DNA of 64,000 bases, taken from NCBI GenBank assembly GCA_964466185.1, contig CAYXMS010000003.1:14262-78261 (forward strand), in the 5' to 3' direction. The translations under genes were made by a program, and so were the position numbers. The DNA comes from CAZTYI01 sp964466185. Its GTDB lineage: Bacteria > Chlamydiota > Chlamydiia > Chlamydiales > SM23-39. This document shows positions 44,746-52,869 of this stretch, in pieces; position 1 is the stretch's first letter; each line of letters starts with the position of its first letter. The notes beneath the pieces were generated by a model. That model was given only the letters and a program-made list of their open reading frames with translations, searched no databases and had not been told where the DNA came from.

Positions 44746-44779
44746 TATAAGTTATCTTCCTCCTTGTTTATCAAGAAAG

Positions 44780-44808
44780 ACCCTTGGGATTTTTTCCAGG
44801 GGTTTTTT
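44780..44808 (+). terminator. intrinsic terminator of the rplM-rpsI operon
   Basis: ACCCTTGG (44780-44787) pairs with CCAGGGGT (44796-44803; one G-T pair) around an AT-rich loop and leads into six T residues. The remaining 150 bases to the next gene are AT-rich. Confidence 0.8.
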
Positions 44809-44972
44809 ATGTTTTAACTACTTTTTAAAGCATGATTTTTTGCTTATTTAAGTAATTAAATATTTAAATAAATATTTTTATAAAAAATGATTTAAGTTTT
44901 TTTTATTGATAATAAAAAAGAATATTAATATGTATTTAAATATAATCTTCAGAATGAAGGATGCTTAATTAT

Positions 44973-45461
44973 ATGTTTATTGTATCTGACAAAAATTTTA
45001 ACAAACCAATTTCTGCTTCTGCTTTAGAGGTTTGTAATATTCATTTGTTTGATGAGAATATAAGTCCGCATGAGGTAATTTTTGGCAACCGCATTTTAGA
45101 AATAGTTAGTTGCTATGCAGATAAAGTAGCTTTATCTCATAGCGGTATTCAATGTCATACAGCAGGCATTGATTTTGTCCGTTTTTTTGCTCAGGCGAAA
45201 CGGGGGGATGTTTTAATTTGTAAAGCCTCGATTAATAGAAGCTGGCAGAATTCTATGGAAGTAGGAGTTAAAGTTATTGCGGAAGATTTTCGTTCTTTAG
45301 AACACAAACATATTTTATCTGCTTATTTTACTTATGAAGCTTATGATATTGATAACAAACCTATGCCGGTGCCTTTTGCTATTTGGGAAACAAAAGACCA
45401 AAAACGGCGGTTTGCTGATGCTCAAAAGCGTCGTCATTTACGTTTAAAACGTTCTAGTTAA
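44973..45461 (+). CDS. acyl-CoA thioesterase, hotdog fold (YciA/BACH type)
   Basis: About 162 aa. ATG 44973 has GAAGG 12 bases upstream; an in-frame ATG at 44961 touches GAAGG directly and is less likely. The hotdog core reads VIFGNRILEIVSCYADKVALSHSG (the family's GG.L..W.D..A helix), HTAGIDFVRFFAQAKRGDVLICKASINRSWQNSMEVGVKVIAED. Such enzymes hydrolyse fatty acyl-CoA to free acid and CoA, tuning acyl-CoA pools. The C-terminus is Arg/Lys-rich (RRFADAQKRRHLRLKR). It ends four bases into the convergent LptF/G-type gene. Confidence 0.8.
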   Translation: MFIVSDKNFNKPISASALEVCNIHLFDENISPHEVIFGNRILEIVSCYADKVALSHSGIQCHTAGIDFVRFFAQAKRGDVLICKASINRSWQNSMEVGVKVIAEDFRSLEHKHILSAYFTYEAYDIDNKPMPVPFAIWETKDQKRRFADAQKRRHLRLKRSS

Positions 45462-46591
45462 GTAGATTTTGTTTTTTTTAACTGTATTTTATTTAAAATG
45501 TGATCTTTGTATTTTTTAATCCATATTTTTAATTTTTCCCAGAAAAATATTAGGATCAAAGGCAGCCATATTAAAATGAAAGCGGAGCCGCTGCCATTTT
45601 CTGTTAGAATAAAAAAAGCGTCCATTAAAGTATAAAATCCAATAAAACAGAACAAGGCAAAAGCAGTTACTATAAAAATATAGTTGCTTTGTCTGGAAAA
45701 ACGAAACAGCCAAGGAGTTATTACAATTGGTATTAAAAGCGGAATTAAAGGCATAGCTAATTTATAGTTGAGATGGGCGCTTAAGGCTGATTTTTCTTTA
45801 TAAGAGGAAAAATGCTTTTGTAAAAATTGCCAAATCAAGGTAGTTATGGACCTTTCTTCAAAGGGGACTAGAAAAGCCGAACTTTTATGATCAAAGTAGA
45901 TATTTTTAAAAGTAAAGCGAAGATAAGAATCTGTTTTGGTTAAAAAACTTTTGTCATTTTGTATAAAGTGATCGACAAAATGCCCAAGGGGGGGAGTTTG
46001 GTTTAAGTCTAAATTTTTAATGTGGTAAATTTCATTTTTTAAAAGCCAAAAAACATCGAATAACTGATTGCTGATAGCGTCATATCGACTGTAGATTAAT
46101 TTGCTGCCGTTTTTCAATATGACGGACTGGACATTAATATTTTTTTCTTTTCTTTGGCTATGCAGATGTTGTTTTTTAAATAAATGGACTGTTCTTAATG
46201 CTTTGGGGTATTGAAATTCTGTATTACAATAAGATAGTAAAGATAGAAAAATGCCAATGTAAATTAGAGGCCGAATAATTTTTTGTCTGGAAAGGCCTGC
46301 CATTTGCAAGGCCAAAATTTCGTTGTTGCGATTCATGGAACCGATAACTTTGATAGTCGCCAAAAGAAAACCTAAAGAAAGAAAAAGATTTAAATATAGG
46401 CTGATTTGGTAATAGTAATAGATGAAAAATTGCCACAGTGAGGCTTTTCCAATAGTGAAAAATCGAGGCCCTCTAAGGGAAAAATCTAAAATAAAAAAGA
46501 AACAATATATGGCCAGAATGAATAGCAGCAGAAATTTAATGGATTCTTGGAAAATAAGTTTTTGATAGATTTTTTTTATTTTAAGATTCAT
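45458..46591 (-). CDS. lptG: LPS export permease, LptF/LptG family (second of pair)
   Basis: 377 aa, YjgP/YjgQ permease: three N-terminal membrane helices (about 16-35, 58-80, 98-118), a periplasmic beta-jellyroll region (about 135-270) and three C-terminal helices (about 285-365). The family segment MNRNNEILALQMAGLSRQKIIRPLIY, the coupling helix to the ATPase LptB, is clear. LptF and LptG with LptB2 extract LPS from the inner membrane. It overlaps the upstream permease gene by four bases. Which of the two is LptF or LptG is a guess from order. Confidence 0.85.
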   Translation of the reverse strand: MNLKIKKIYQKLIFQESIKFLLLFILAIYCFFFILDFSLRGPRFFTIGKASLWQFFIYYYYQISLYLNLFLSLGFLLATIKVIGSMNRNNEILALQMAGLSRQKIIRPLIYIGIFLSLLSYCNTEFQYPKALRTVHLFKKQHLHSQRKEKNINVQSVILKNGSKLIYSRYDAISNQLFDVFWLLKNEIYHIKNLDLNQTPPLGHFVDHFIQNDKSFLTKTDSYLRFTFKNIYFDHKSSAFLVPFEERSITTLIWQFLQKHFSSYKEKSALSAHLNYKLAMPLIPLLIPIVITPWLFRFSRQSNYIFIVTAFALFCFIGFYTLMDAFFILTENGSGSAFILIWLPLILIFFWEKLKIWIKKYKDHILNKIQLKKTKST

Positions 46592-47676
46592 AGCCGGCCT
46601 TTGGATATTCGTCTAATGGAATAAAGAGAAATTAATAAAATTAACGGTTGCACTAGTACATAAATTAAAGCAGCAGATAAAGGATGTGATTTAAGTGCTT
46701 TAGCAGCGATAAAGCTGGCGAGAATAAAAAGTGCTAAAAAAGCGGCTGTCAGCAGTTTTTTTTTGGATTCTATCCGTCCAATTTCAATGCCATAGGAAAT
46801 GCCAATCAAGGTAAAAGAAAAGACTGAAATGGAAATAGCCAGTCTTCTGATAATTTCTAGATAAAGCAGTTGTTTTTTAGTTTTTTCTTGCATTTTAGCA
46901 CAGGCTAAAAGCATTTTAGTAGGCAAATGTAAAGAGTTGATAGAAAAACTGTCGGATTTCATGAATTTAGTTACTTTTTTAGCTTCTGTTTTCATTAGAT
47001 CTTGATTTTCAATAATTAGCGTATCGAATTGGTTGGGATTTTCTAAATGATGTGAAATAATAGAGACTTTAGAGCCTACGAGCACATCATTATTTTCTAA
47101 ATATAGATGTTTAGCTCTAATTAAAGAGAGTTTTCCATTATATCGATTAGGAGTGATAAAGATTAAATTTTTGGCCGAGTTTTTATCAGCTGTTGTTTCC
47201 AGGTCTATAAATGCTTTTTTTATTTTTAAAAGTTTTGGTTTTTCTAAAAGAAAAATGGGATTGAAAGAAATTTGGCTGTGGGCGATTTTTTTAGAAGCAT
47301 TAATACATCGTGGTGAAACTTCCGAAGCCAGGTAAAAATTAAGTATGCTGATGAGTAAAGCGGTATATAAAATAGGAGCTGTAATTTTTTTAAAAGAAAA
47401 ACCGCTGGCGCGTAGTACAGTTAGTTCATGTGTTTTAGAGAATTTGTGAAAAAGCAGCATCGCAGAGATTAGACAAGATATGGGAATAGCTATCGGCAGG
47501 ATATGGGGAATTTGATAGAGGGTATAAAAAAAGACTTTGCCAATATCTGTAGTTAGCGCTGCGAATCTGGCTATTTCTTTTAATCTGGTAATTAAAAGTA
47601 CGCAAACAAAGCCAAAAGTAGAAAGCAAAAAAACTTTTATATAAATGGCTGTTAAATAGCGCCAGATTAAAGGCAT
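46588..47676 (-). CDS. lptF: LPS export permease, LptF/LptG family (first of pair)
   Basis: 362 aa. The N-terminus WRYLTAIYIKVFLLSTFGFVCVLLITRL, then IPHILPIAIPISCLISAMLLFHKFSKTHELTVLRASGFSFKKITAPIL, is the conserved helix-and-coupling-loop signature of the family. It is followed by a periplasmic jellyroll and three C-terminal helices (about 255-350). Together with the overlapping downstream gene it forms the LptFG heterodimer of the LPS transporter. Divergent from tilS with a 109-base gap; Chlamydia has the same neighbours. Confidence 0.87.
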   Translation of the reverse strand: MPLIWRYLTAIYIKVFLLSTFGFVCVLLITRLKEIARFAALTTDIGKVFFYTLYQIPHILPIAIPISCLISAMLLFHKFSKTHELTVLRASGFSFKKITAPILYTALLISILNFYLASEVSPRCINASKKIAHSQISFNPIFLLEKPKLLKIKKAFIDLETTADKNSAKNLIFITPNRYNGKLSLIRAKHLYLENNDVLVGSKVSIISHHLENPNQFDTLIIENQDLMKTEAKKVTKFMKSDSFSINSLHLPTKMLLACAKMQEKTKKQLLYLEIIRRLAISISVFSFTLIGISYGIEIGRIESKKKLLTAAFLALFILASFIAAKALKSHPLSAALIYVLVQPLILLISLYSIRRISKGRL

Positions 47677-47785
47677 GAAAAACCCACTAATTAAGGTAAA
47701 ATTAATATTTTACATTACTCTTTTAGAGATTTAGTTTAGATTTTTTGAGATTATTTTTGTAGGCTATTTCGAAGTTTATGCTAAT

Positions 47786-49315
47786 ATGTTTTGTATTATG
47801 TTTGATAAAAAATACAATGAAATAGCTGCTTTTTTGCAAAGCAAACAGCCTTTTCGAGGGCCTTTGATTTTAGCTTATTCCGGAGGTTTTGATTCGAAGG
47901 CTCTTTTATATTTGTTGTTAGAATTAAAAAAACAGCAACAGCTTGATTTTGAGCTGGTTTTAGCCCATGTCGACCATGGTTGGAGAGAGGAAAGCTCTCA
48001 AGAGGCTGAAATTTTAAAAGAAGAGGCAAAACAACTAAAGCTTAAGTTTTTTCTAAAAAAGCTTTCTAAATATTCAAAAACAGATTTGTCAAAAGCGGCT
48101 ATTTTGCCAAAAAATCAGGAAGCTGTCTGCCGCAGGCTAAGATTGGAATTTTTTCAACAACTTTATTTTGAATTAAAAGCATCTTATCTTCTGTTTGCTC
48201 ACCAAAAAGATGATTTGCAAGAAACGGTTTTAAAAAGATTTTTAGAAGGTGCGGATTTAACTTTTTTATCGGCTATGCAAAAGGAAAGTTTTTTATTGGA
48301 CATGTATATTTTACGGCCTCTTTTATCTTTTTCTAAAAAAGAGCTTTTAGAATTTTTAAAAGTTCAAAAATTAAGGGCCATTAATGACAGAACCAATTTT
48401 GATTTTAAATATCAACGTTCGCGTCTGCGCCATTTGCTTTTGCCTAAACTAAAAGAAATTGTAGGTAAAAGGGTAGTTGATAATTTAGTCTATGCTTCCC
48501 AGCGCTCTTATGAGCTTAAGGCTTATTTAGATAGAAGGGTGAAAAAAGTATTTAAAACAAGAAAAAAGTCTGTTTTCGGAGTGTTTTTAGAGTTTGAAAC
48601 TTCCGGTTTTTGGGATTTGGATTTTTTTGAAAAACAGTATTTGATCAAAAAACTTTTTACGGATGCTGGTTTTAATTTAACAAGATCTGTTTTATCTAGA
48701 ATTTTAGATTTTTTAAATAAAACCAAGCCTTGTCATAGCAGGTTTTTCTTAGCTCTTAAAGACGGAGATTTAATTATTGAGCAAAATATGATTTTTCTTT
48801 GGAACAGGTTAAATTTAAATTTTGAGCAAAAAATTTTGTTGCAAACGGGTCGCAGGAGAATGGGTTTTTGGGAATTAGAAGTATCTGAAATTAAAAAAAA
48901 TAGAAAGCTTAAACTATCTTCTTGGAAGGAATTTTTATTTTCCGGCTCATGTGAGTTAATTCTACCTAAAGATTTATATTATTTGTCTTTCGACTTAAAA
49001 CCAGATTTAAAAGCAAAAAATAAAAATTTGCTAACTCATAATTTAGATAATCCGGTAACCGGTGTGGATAATTCAGCTGCCAGTCAAACGGTTGTCTTTG
49101 ATCCATCAATTAAGCTTTGGGGTAAACGTTTAAATCATCATTTGGCTGAAGAAAAAGTGCCATTTTTTTTACGAAAGAATTTTCCCCTTATTTTTAGAAA
49201 AGGAAAGCTTTTTTGCGATTTGCTGTCTGGAAAAAAGCGCTTTTCTGAAAAACCTTTTAAAAATATTTCTGAATTTTATCAAATAAAATTAATAATTAAT
49301 CATAGCAATTTATAA
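47786..49315 (+). CDS. tilS: tRNA-Ile lysidine synthetase
   Basis: 509 aa. Converts C34 of tRNA-Ile(CAU) to lysidine using Lys and ATP, so AUA is read as Ile. The PP-loop LAYSGGFDSKALLYLL is near residue 30; then LAHVDHGWREESSQEAE, FAHQKDDLQETVLKRFLEGADL and LRPLLSFSKKELLEFLK, with NDRTNFDFKYQRSRLRHLLLP, all typical. The C-terminal half (about 250-509) is larger than in short chlamydial TilS and includes the KWLIKER-like substrate region NHHLAEEKVPFFLRKNFPLIF. ATG 47798 is an equally possible start. ftsH follows after 240 AT-rich bases. Confidence 0.95.
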   Translation: MFCIMFDKKYNEIAAFLQSKQPFRGPLILAYSGGFDSKALLYLLLELKKQQQLDFELVLAHVDHGWREESSQEAEILKEEAKQLKLKFFLKKLSKYSKTDLSKAAILPKNQEAVCRRLRLEFFQQLYFELKASYLLFAHQKDDLQETVLKRFLEGADLTFLSAMQKESFLLDMYILRPLLSFSKKELLEFLKVQKLRAINDRTNFDFKYQRSRLRHLLLPKLKEIVGKRVVDNLVYASQRSYELKAYLDRRVKKVFKTRKKSVFGVFLEFETSGFWDLDFFEKQYLIKKLFTDAGFNLTRSVLSRILDFLNKTKPCHSRFFLALKDGDLIIEQNMIFLWNRLNLNFEQKILLQTGRRRMGFWELEVSEIKKNRKLKLSSWKEFLFSGSCELILPKDLYYLSFDLKPDLKAKNKNLLTHNLDNPVTGVDNSAASQTVVFDPSIKLWGKRLNHHLAEEKVPFFLRKNFPLIFRKGKLFCDLLSGKKRFSEKPFKNISEFYQIKLIINHSNL

Positions 49316-49555
49316 TAATAATTAACTAAACCCTAGTAGTTTATTGTTTAAAACAGAAGTTGTAACAGGTCTGTTTTTTATATATGCAAAGTTGCTTTCT
49401 TAGAAAACAACAGTTTTTTAATTGGTTTTTTGCTATAAATATGATAGGTATGAAGAGAAAGTAAAAGAGGCCTATTTTCTTTGCCTTTATATTTGAAAGG
49501 GCTTATATTAATAGGTTTATAAATTATCAATAAACTTTAAAACAAAAATAGTGAT

Positions 49556-52294
49556 ATGGCGGATAAATTTAAAAATGATGGTAAAAAAGGTTTTTCAGGA
49601 GGCTTTTTTTTCTTTTTAATAACTCTTTTCATTGTCATCTTTACGATGCAGTCTTTGACTTCGGAAAAATTGGCTAAAGTTTCTTTTGCTCATCAAGTAG
49701 AGCATTTAGTTAATTTGGATTTAATAGTTCCTGAAGAGAATAGTAAGATTGCGCAAAATGAGAATTTGGTCACCTTTACTGGCCGATTTAGGTCCGAAAA
49801 GACGGAAGAAGGAAAAGAACGTTTTGATTACTTACAAAAGTTAAACCGTCATTATGAGCTATTAGCTGAAAAAAAAATATTAGAAACAGAGATTCCAAGG
49901 GATCGCAAAAATGTTTTGTCCGCTGCCCTCTTTTTTTTAGAAATTACCGGCTTTTCAATCCCATCTAATGGTTTTGTTGTTGTTAGCCCGGTCTATGATG
50001 CTCTTGATTATAACGCCCAAGTGGTAATTAGGGAAAAACCTAAAAGCGATGTTCTGAATTTAAAACAGTTAAAAGCCAGACTGACTCAGATGAATGTTAC
50101 TCAGCAAAATGTAGCTGAGTTTGAAACAGATTTAAAAGTTCTTTTAGATCTTTTTAGTTCAGCTAAATTGGGCTTAGGCAATGAAAGTCTCAAAAAAGTT
50201 TTACAAGAGCAGAAAGAAAAGCTTAAGAACATGTCTACCGAAGATTTGTCTGTCAGGCTTTCTGTTTGTGATTCAATTCTGTTAAATCTGGATAGTATAG
50301 TTAAAGAGCTGGCAGCCAGAGAATCTAATGTAGCACTTCGGTCTTTACGATCGGTACGTGGTTATGTAGAAGATTTGAATCGGTATAATGTAATTGCGGA
50401 GGCTTTAGAAAATAATGAAGCTCTTCTAAATAAAGTGCGTGCTAAAGTAGCTCATATCAGCTGGTTTTTTAATAATAAAGAAATATCTACCAAAGGCTTG
50501 GAAAATGTTGACTCTGAAGTTTATCGCCGCTGGTTTGCTGAGACTAAGAAAGAATGGAAAGCATTTAGTGTAAATCAGGCTTTAGCTTTTAAAGCTCCTG
50601 ATCAAGAACGCAACACTGTTTTAGATAAAACCTTTAAAAGTCAAGAGCCAGCCCCTAATTATGCCAGTTACATAGTAACTTTTCTGCCAGTTCTTTTAAT
50701 ATTAGTTGTTTTATACTTTTTATTTGCCCGTCAAATGAAAGGAGTGGGTTCTTCTGCCATGAATTTTGGTAAGTCACCCGCTAAGCTTTTGACGAAAGAA
50801 ACTACTAAAGTTACTTTTAAAGATGTAGCGGGGGCGGAAGAGTCTAAAGAAGAACTGACGGAAATTGTTGATTTCTTAAAAGATCCTGGTCGTTTTACTG
50901 CACTTGGCGGCCGTATCCCAAAAGGGGTTTTGTTAATTGGTCCTCCGGGAACAGGAAAAACTTTGATCGCCAAAGCAGTAGCCGGAGAAGCGGACCGTCC
51001 TTTTTTCTCAATTTCAGGCTCTGATTTTGTAGAGATGTTTGTTGGTGTTGGAGCCAGCCGGGTAAGAGATCTTTTCGAACAGGGCAAGAAAAGCGCTCCT
51101 TGCATTATTTTTATTGATGAGATAGATGCTGTCGGCAGACAAAGAGGCGCTGGCATTGGAGGCGGACATGATGAAAGAGAGCAAACCTTGAATCAGCTTT
51201 TAGTAGAAATGGATGGTTTTGATACTAAAGAAGGCGTAATTTTAATGGCCGCTACTAACCGCCCTGATATTTTAGACAAAGCGCTTTTACGTCCTGGTCG
51301 TTTTGACAGAAATGTAGTTTTAGATTTGCCGGATGTTAAAGGGCGTTTTGAAATTTTGAAAGTACATGCTCGTGGAATTAAAATTGATCCGTCTGTGGAT
51401 TTAATGGATATAGCTAAGATCACTCCGGGAGCATCCGGCGCTGATTTGGCCAATATTTTAAATGAAGCAGCGCTTTTAGCTGCTCGAAAAGGCCGCTCTG
51501 CGGTAACTACTATGGAAGCCAGAGAGGCTTGTGATAAAGTGCGTTTTGGCAAAGAAAGGCGTTCTTTGGAAATGGATGAAAAAGAAAAACGATCTACAGC
51601 TTTTCATGAAGCAGGGCATGCTATGGTTGGTTTGCATGTAGAATATGCTGATCCTGTAGATAAAGTAACTATTATTCCTCGTGGTTTTTCTTTGGGAGCA
51701 ACTCATTTTATGCCTAAAAAGAATAGATTGGGCTATTGGAAAAAAGAAGTTTTGGATCAGCTGGCTATATCTTTGGGAGGGAGGTCTGCTGAAGAGATCT
51801 TTTTAGGGGATCTTTCTTCTGGTGCACAGCAAGATATTGTGCAGGCTACTAAACTGGCGCGTGCTATGGTTTGCGAATGGGGCATGAGTGAAGTTTTGGG
51901 TACAATTACTTATGATGAAAGGGAAGAGCACGGTAAATATCTAGGGCTTTCCGGTTTTCATGAAAAAAATTATTCTGAAGAAACGGCTAAAAAAATAGAT
52001 AAAGAAGTTTTTGATTTAATTAATGTGGCTCATAAACGGGCTATTCAGATTATTTCCGATCATAAAAAACAGCTTGAAACAGTTGCTGACATGTTGATTG
52101 AATTTGAGACCTTAGAAGGTGAGGACATTAAGCAAATCATAGCTGGGAATTGGAATATTGAAGAAAAAAGGAAAAAACTCAGGGAGGCCAGTGATTTCCA
52201 GATGAAAAATCCTCCGCCACCGCCTAAAGACAATAAACAAAAGAAGGGTATGGGGAATAATTCTAATGATTTGTCTGATCCTCAGGGCACTTGA
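49556..52294 (+). CDS. ftsH: ATP-dependent zinc metalloprotease FtsH, long form
   Basis: 912 aa, about 270 more than E. coli FtsH and like the long chlamydial form. Two membrane helices (about 15-32 and 376-394) enclose an extended periplasmic domain of about 340 residues that is helical and not recognised. The AAA module has GPPGTGKT near 463, IIFIDEIDAVG, TNRPDILDKALLRPGRFDR; the protease has FHEAGHAM near 684 and DLSSGAQQDI with the third zinc ligand. The C-terminal tail is Pro-rich (NPPPPPKDNK). It degrades misfolded membrane proteins. No clear Shine-Dalgarno sequence precedes the ATG. Confidence 0.98.
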   Translation: MADKFKNDGKKGFSGGFFFFLITLFIVIFTMQSLTSEKLAKVSFAHQVEHLVNLDLIVPEENSKIAQNENLVTFTGRFRSEKTEEGKERFDYLQKLNRHYELLAEKKILETEIPRDRKNVLSAALFFLEITGFSIPSNGFVVVSPVYDALDYNAQVVIREKPKSDVLNLKQLKARLTQMNVTQQNVAEFETDLKVLLDLFSSAKLGLGNESLKKVLQEQKEKLKNMSTEDLSVRLSVCDSILLNLDSIVKELAARESNVALRSLRSVRGYVEDLNRYNVIAEALENNEALLNKVRAKVAHISWFFNNKEISTKGLENVDSEVYRRWFAETKKEWKAFSVNQALAFKAPDQERNTVLDKTFKSQEPAPNYASYIVTFLPVLLILVVLYFLFARQMKGVGSSAMNFGKSPAKLLTKETTKVTFKDVAGAEESKEELTEIVDFLKDPGRFTALGGRIPKGVLLIGPPGTGKTLIAKAVAGEADRPFFSISGSDFVEMFVGVGASRVRDLFEQGKKSAPCIIFIDEIDAVGRQRGAGIGGGHDEREQTLNQLLVEMDGFDTKEGVILMAATNRPDILDKALLRPGRFDRNVVLDLPDVKGRFEILKVHARGIKIDPSVDLMDIAKITPGASGADLANILNEAALLAARKGRSAVTTMEAREACDKVRFGKERRSLEMDEKEKRSTAFHEAGHAMVGLHVEYADPVDKVTIIPRGFSLGATHFMPKKNRLGYWKKEVLDQLAISLGGRSAEEIFLGDLSSGAQQDIVQATKLARAMVCEWGMSEVLGTITYDEREEHGKYLGLSGFHEKNYSEETAKKIDKEVFDLINVAHKRAIQIISDHKKQLETVADMLIEFETLEGEDIKQIIAGNWNIEEKRKKLREASDFQMKNPPPPPKDNKQKKGMGNNSNDLSDPQGT

Positions 52295-52499
52295 ACAAAA
52301 AGCTTGCACATTCTTTCTTTTTTAGGATAATTCTTGGGAATTCTTGGTATTTTAATAGTATTTCAATGTTGAGATGAAAGAAAATACATTAAAAAAAATA
52401 AAAAAAAGCTTCAATTGAAATAGTTTTTTAAAATTACCGTAGGATATACGGAAAGGGTTTAACATTAAAAACCTATAGCTTTGGAAACTGATACTGATA

Positions 52500-52783
52500 G
52501 AAAACCAAGAGGTAATCCTGTAAAAAGGTTACGTTCCCATGTCTGAGTGTATTGATTGCGGATAGATTCATATTTTAACTGGTAATAACATGTATATTTT
52601 AGCAATGTTGTTCGATTTTGAGTAAAGGACGTGGAGTTCATAACATTTAACTACCGACTACAGAGCTTGAAACTTGTGAACAGCTACTGGCTGAAACCTT
52701 CTAAGGTATGTATTAATTTTTTTTCACCAATTGCTGTATAAAGTTTTTATCAAGCCCCCGGTTTTGGCCGTGGGGCATTGACA
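52500..52783 (+). pseudogene. decayed tnpB-like tail and IS200/IS605 right end between ftsH and pnp
   Basis: The 575-base gap 52295-52869 has no gene. About 52536-52606 reads SECIDCG, a stop, then IHILTGNNMYILAM, like the end of a TnpB C4 zinc finger and the DRDxNAAxNIL helix with damage. Another phase gives KGRGVHNI, a stop, LPTTELETCEQLLAETF, resembling TnpB tails that overlap the omega-RNA. CAGC-TACTG-GCTG (52681-52693) is a small hairpin. At 52754-52776 GCCCCCGG pairs with CCG-T-GGGGC, followed by ATTGACA, the IS-end plan also seen at 31417 (reverse) and 6822. Frameshifts and stops rule out function. Confidence 0.45.
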
Positions 52784-52869
52784 TATAAGATGCATTAGCA
52801 GCAAGCAGTTCGAATGTCTAGTGATTTGCTATTTTATAGCTGAAAAATAAGTTTAAAAAGCATTTAGAC

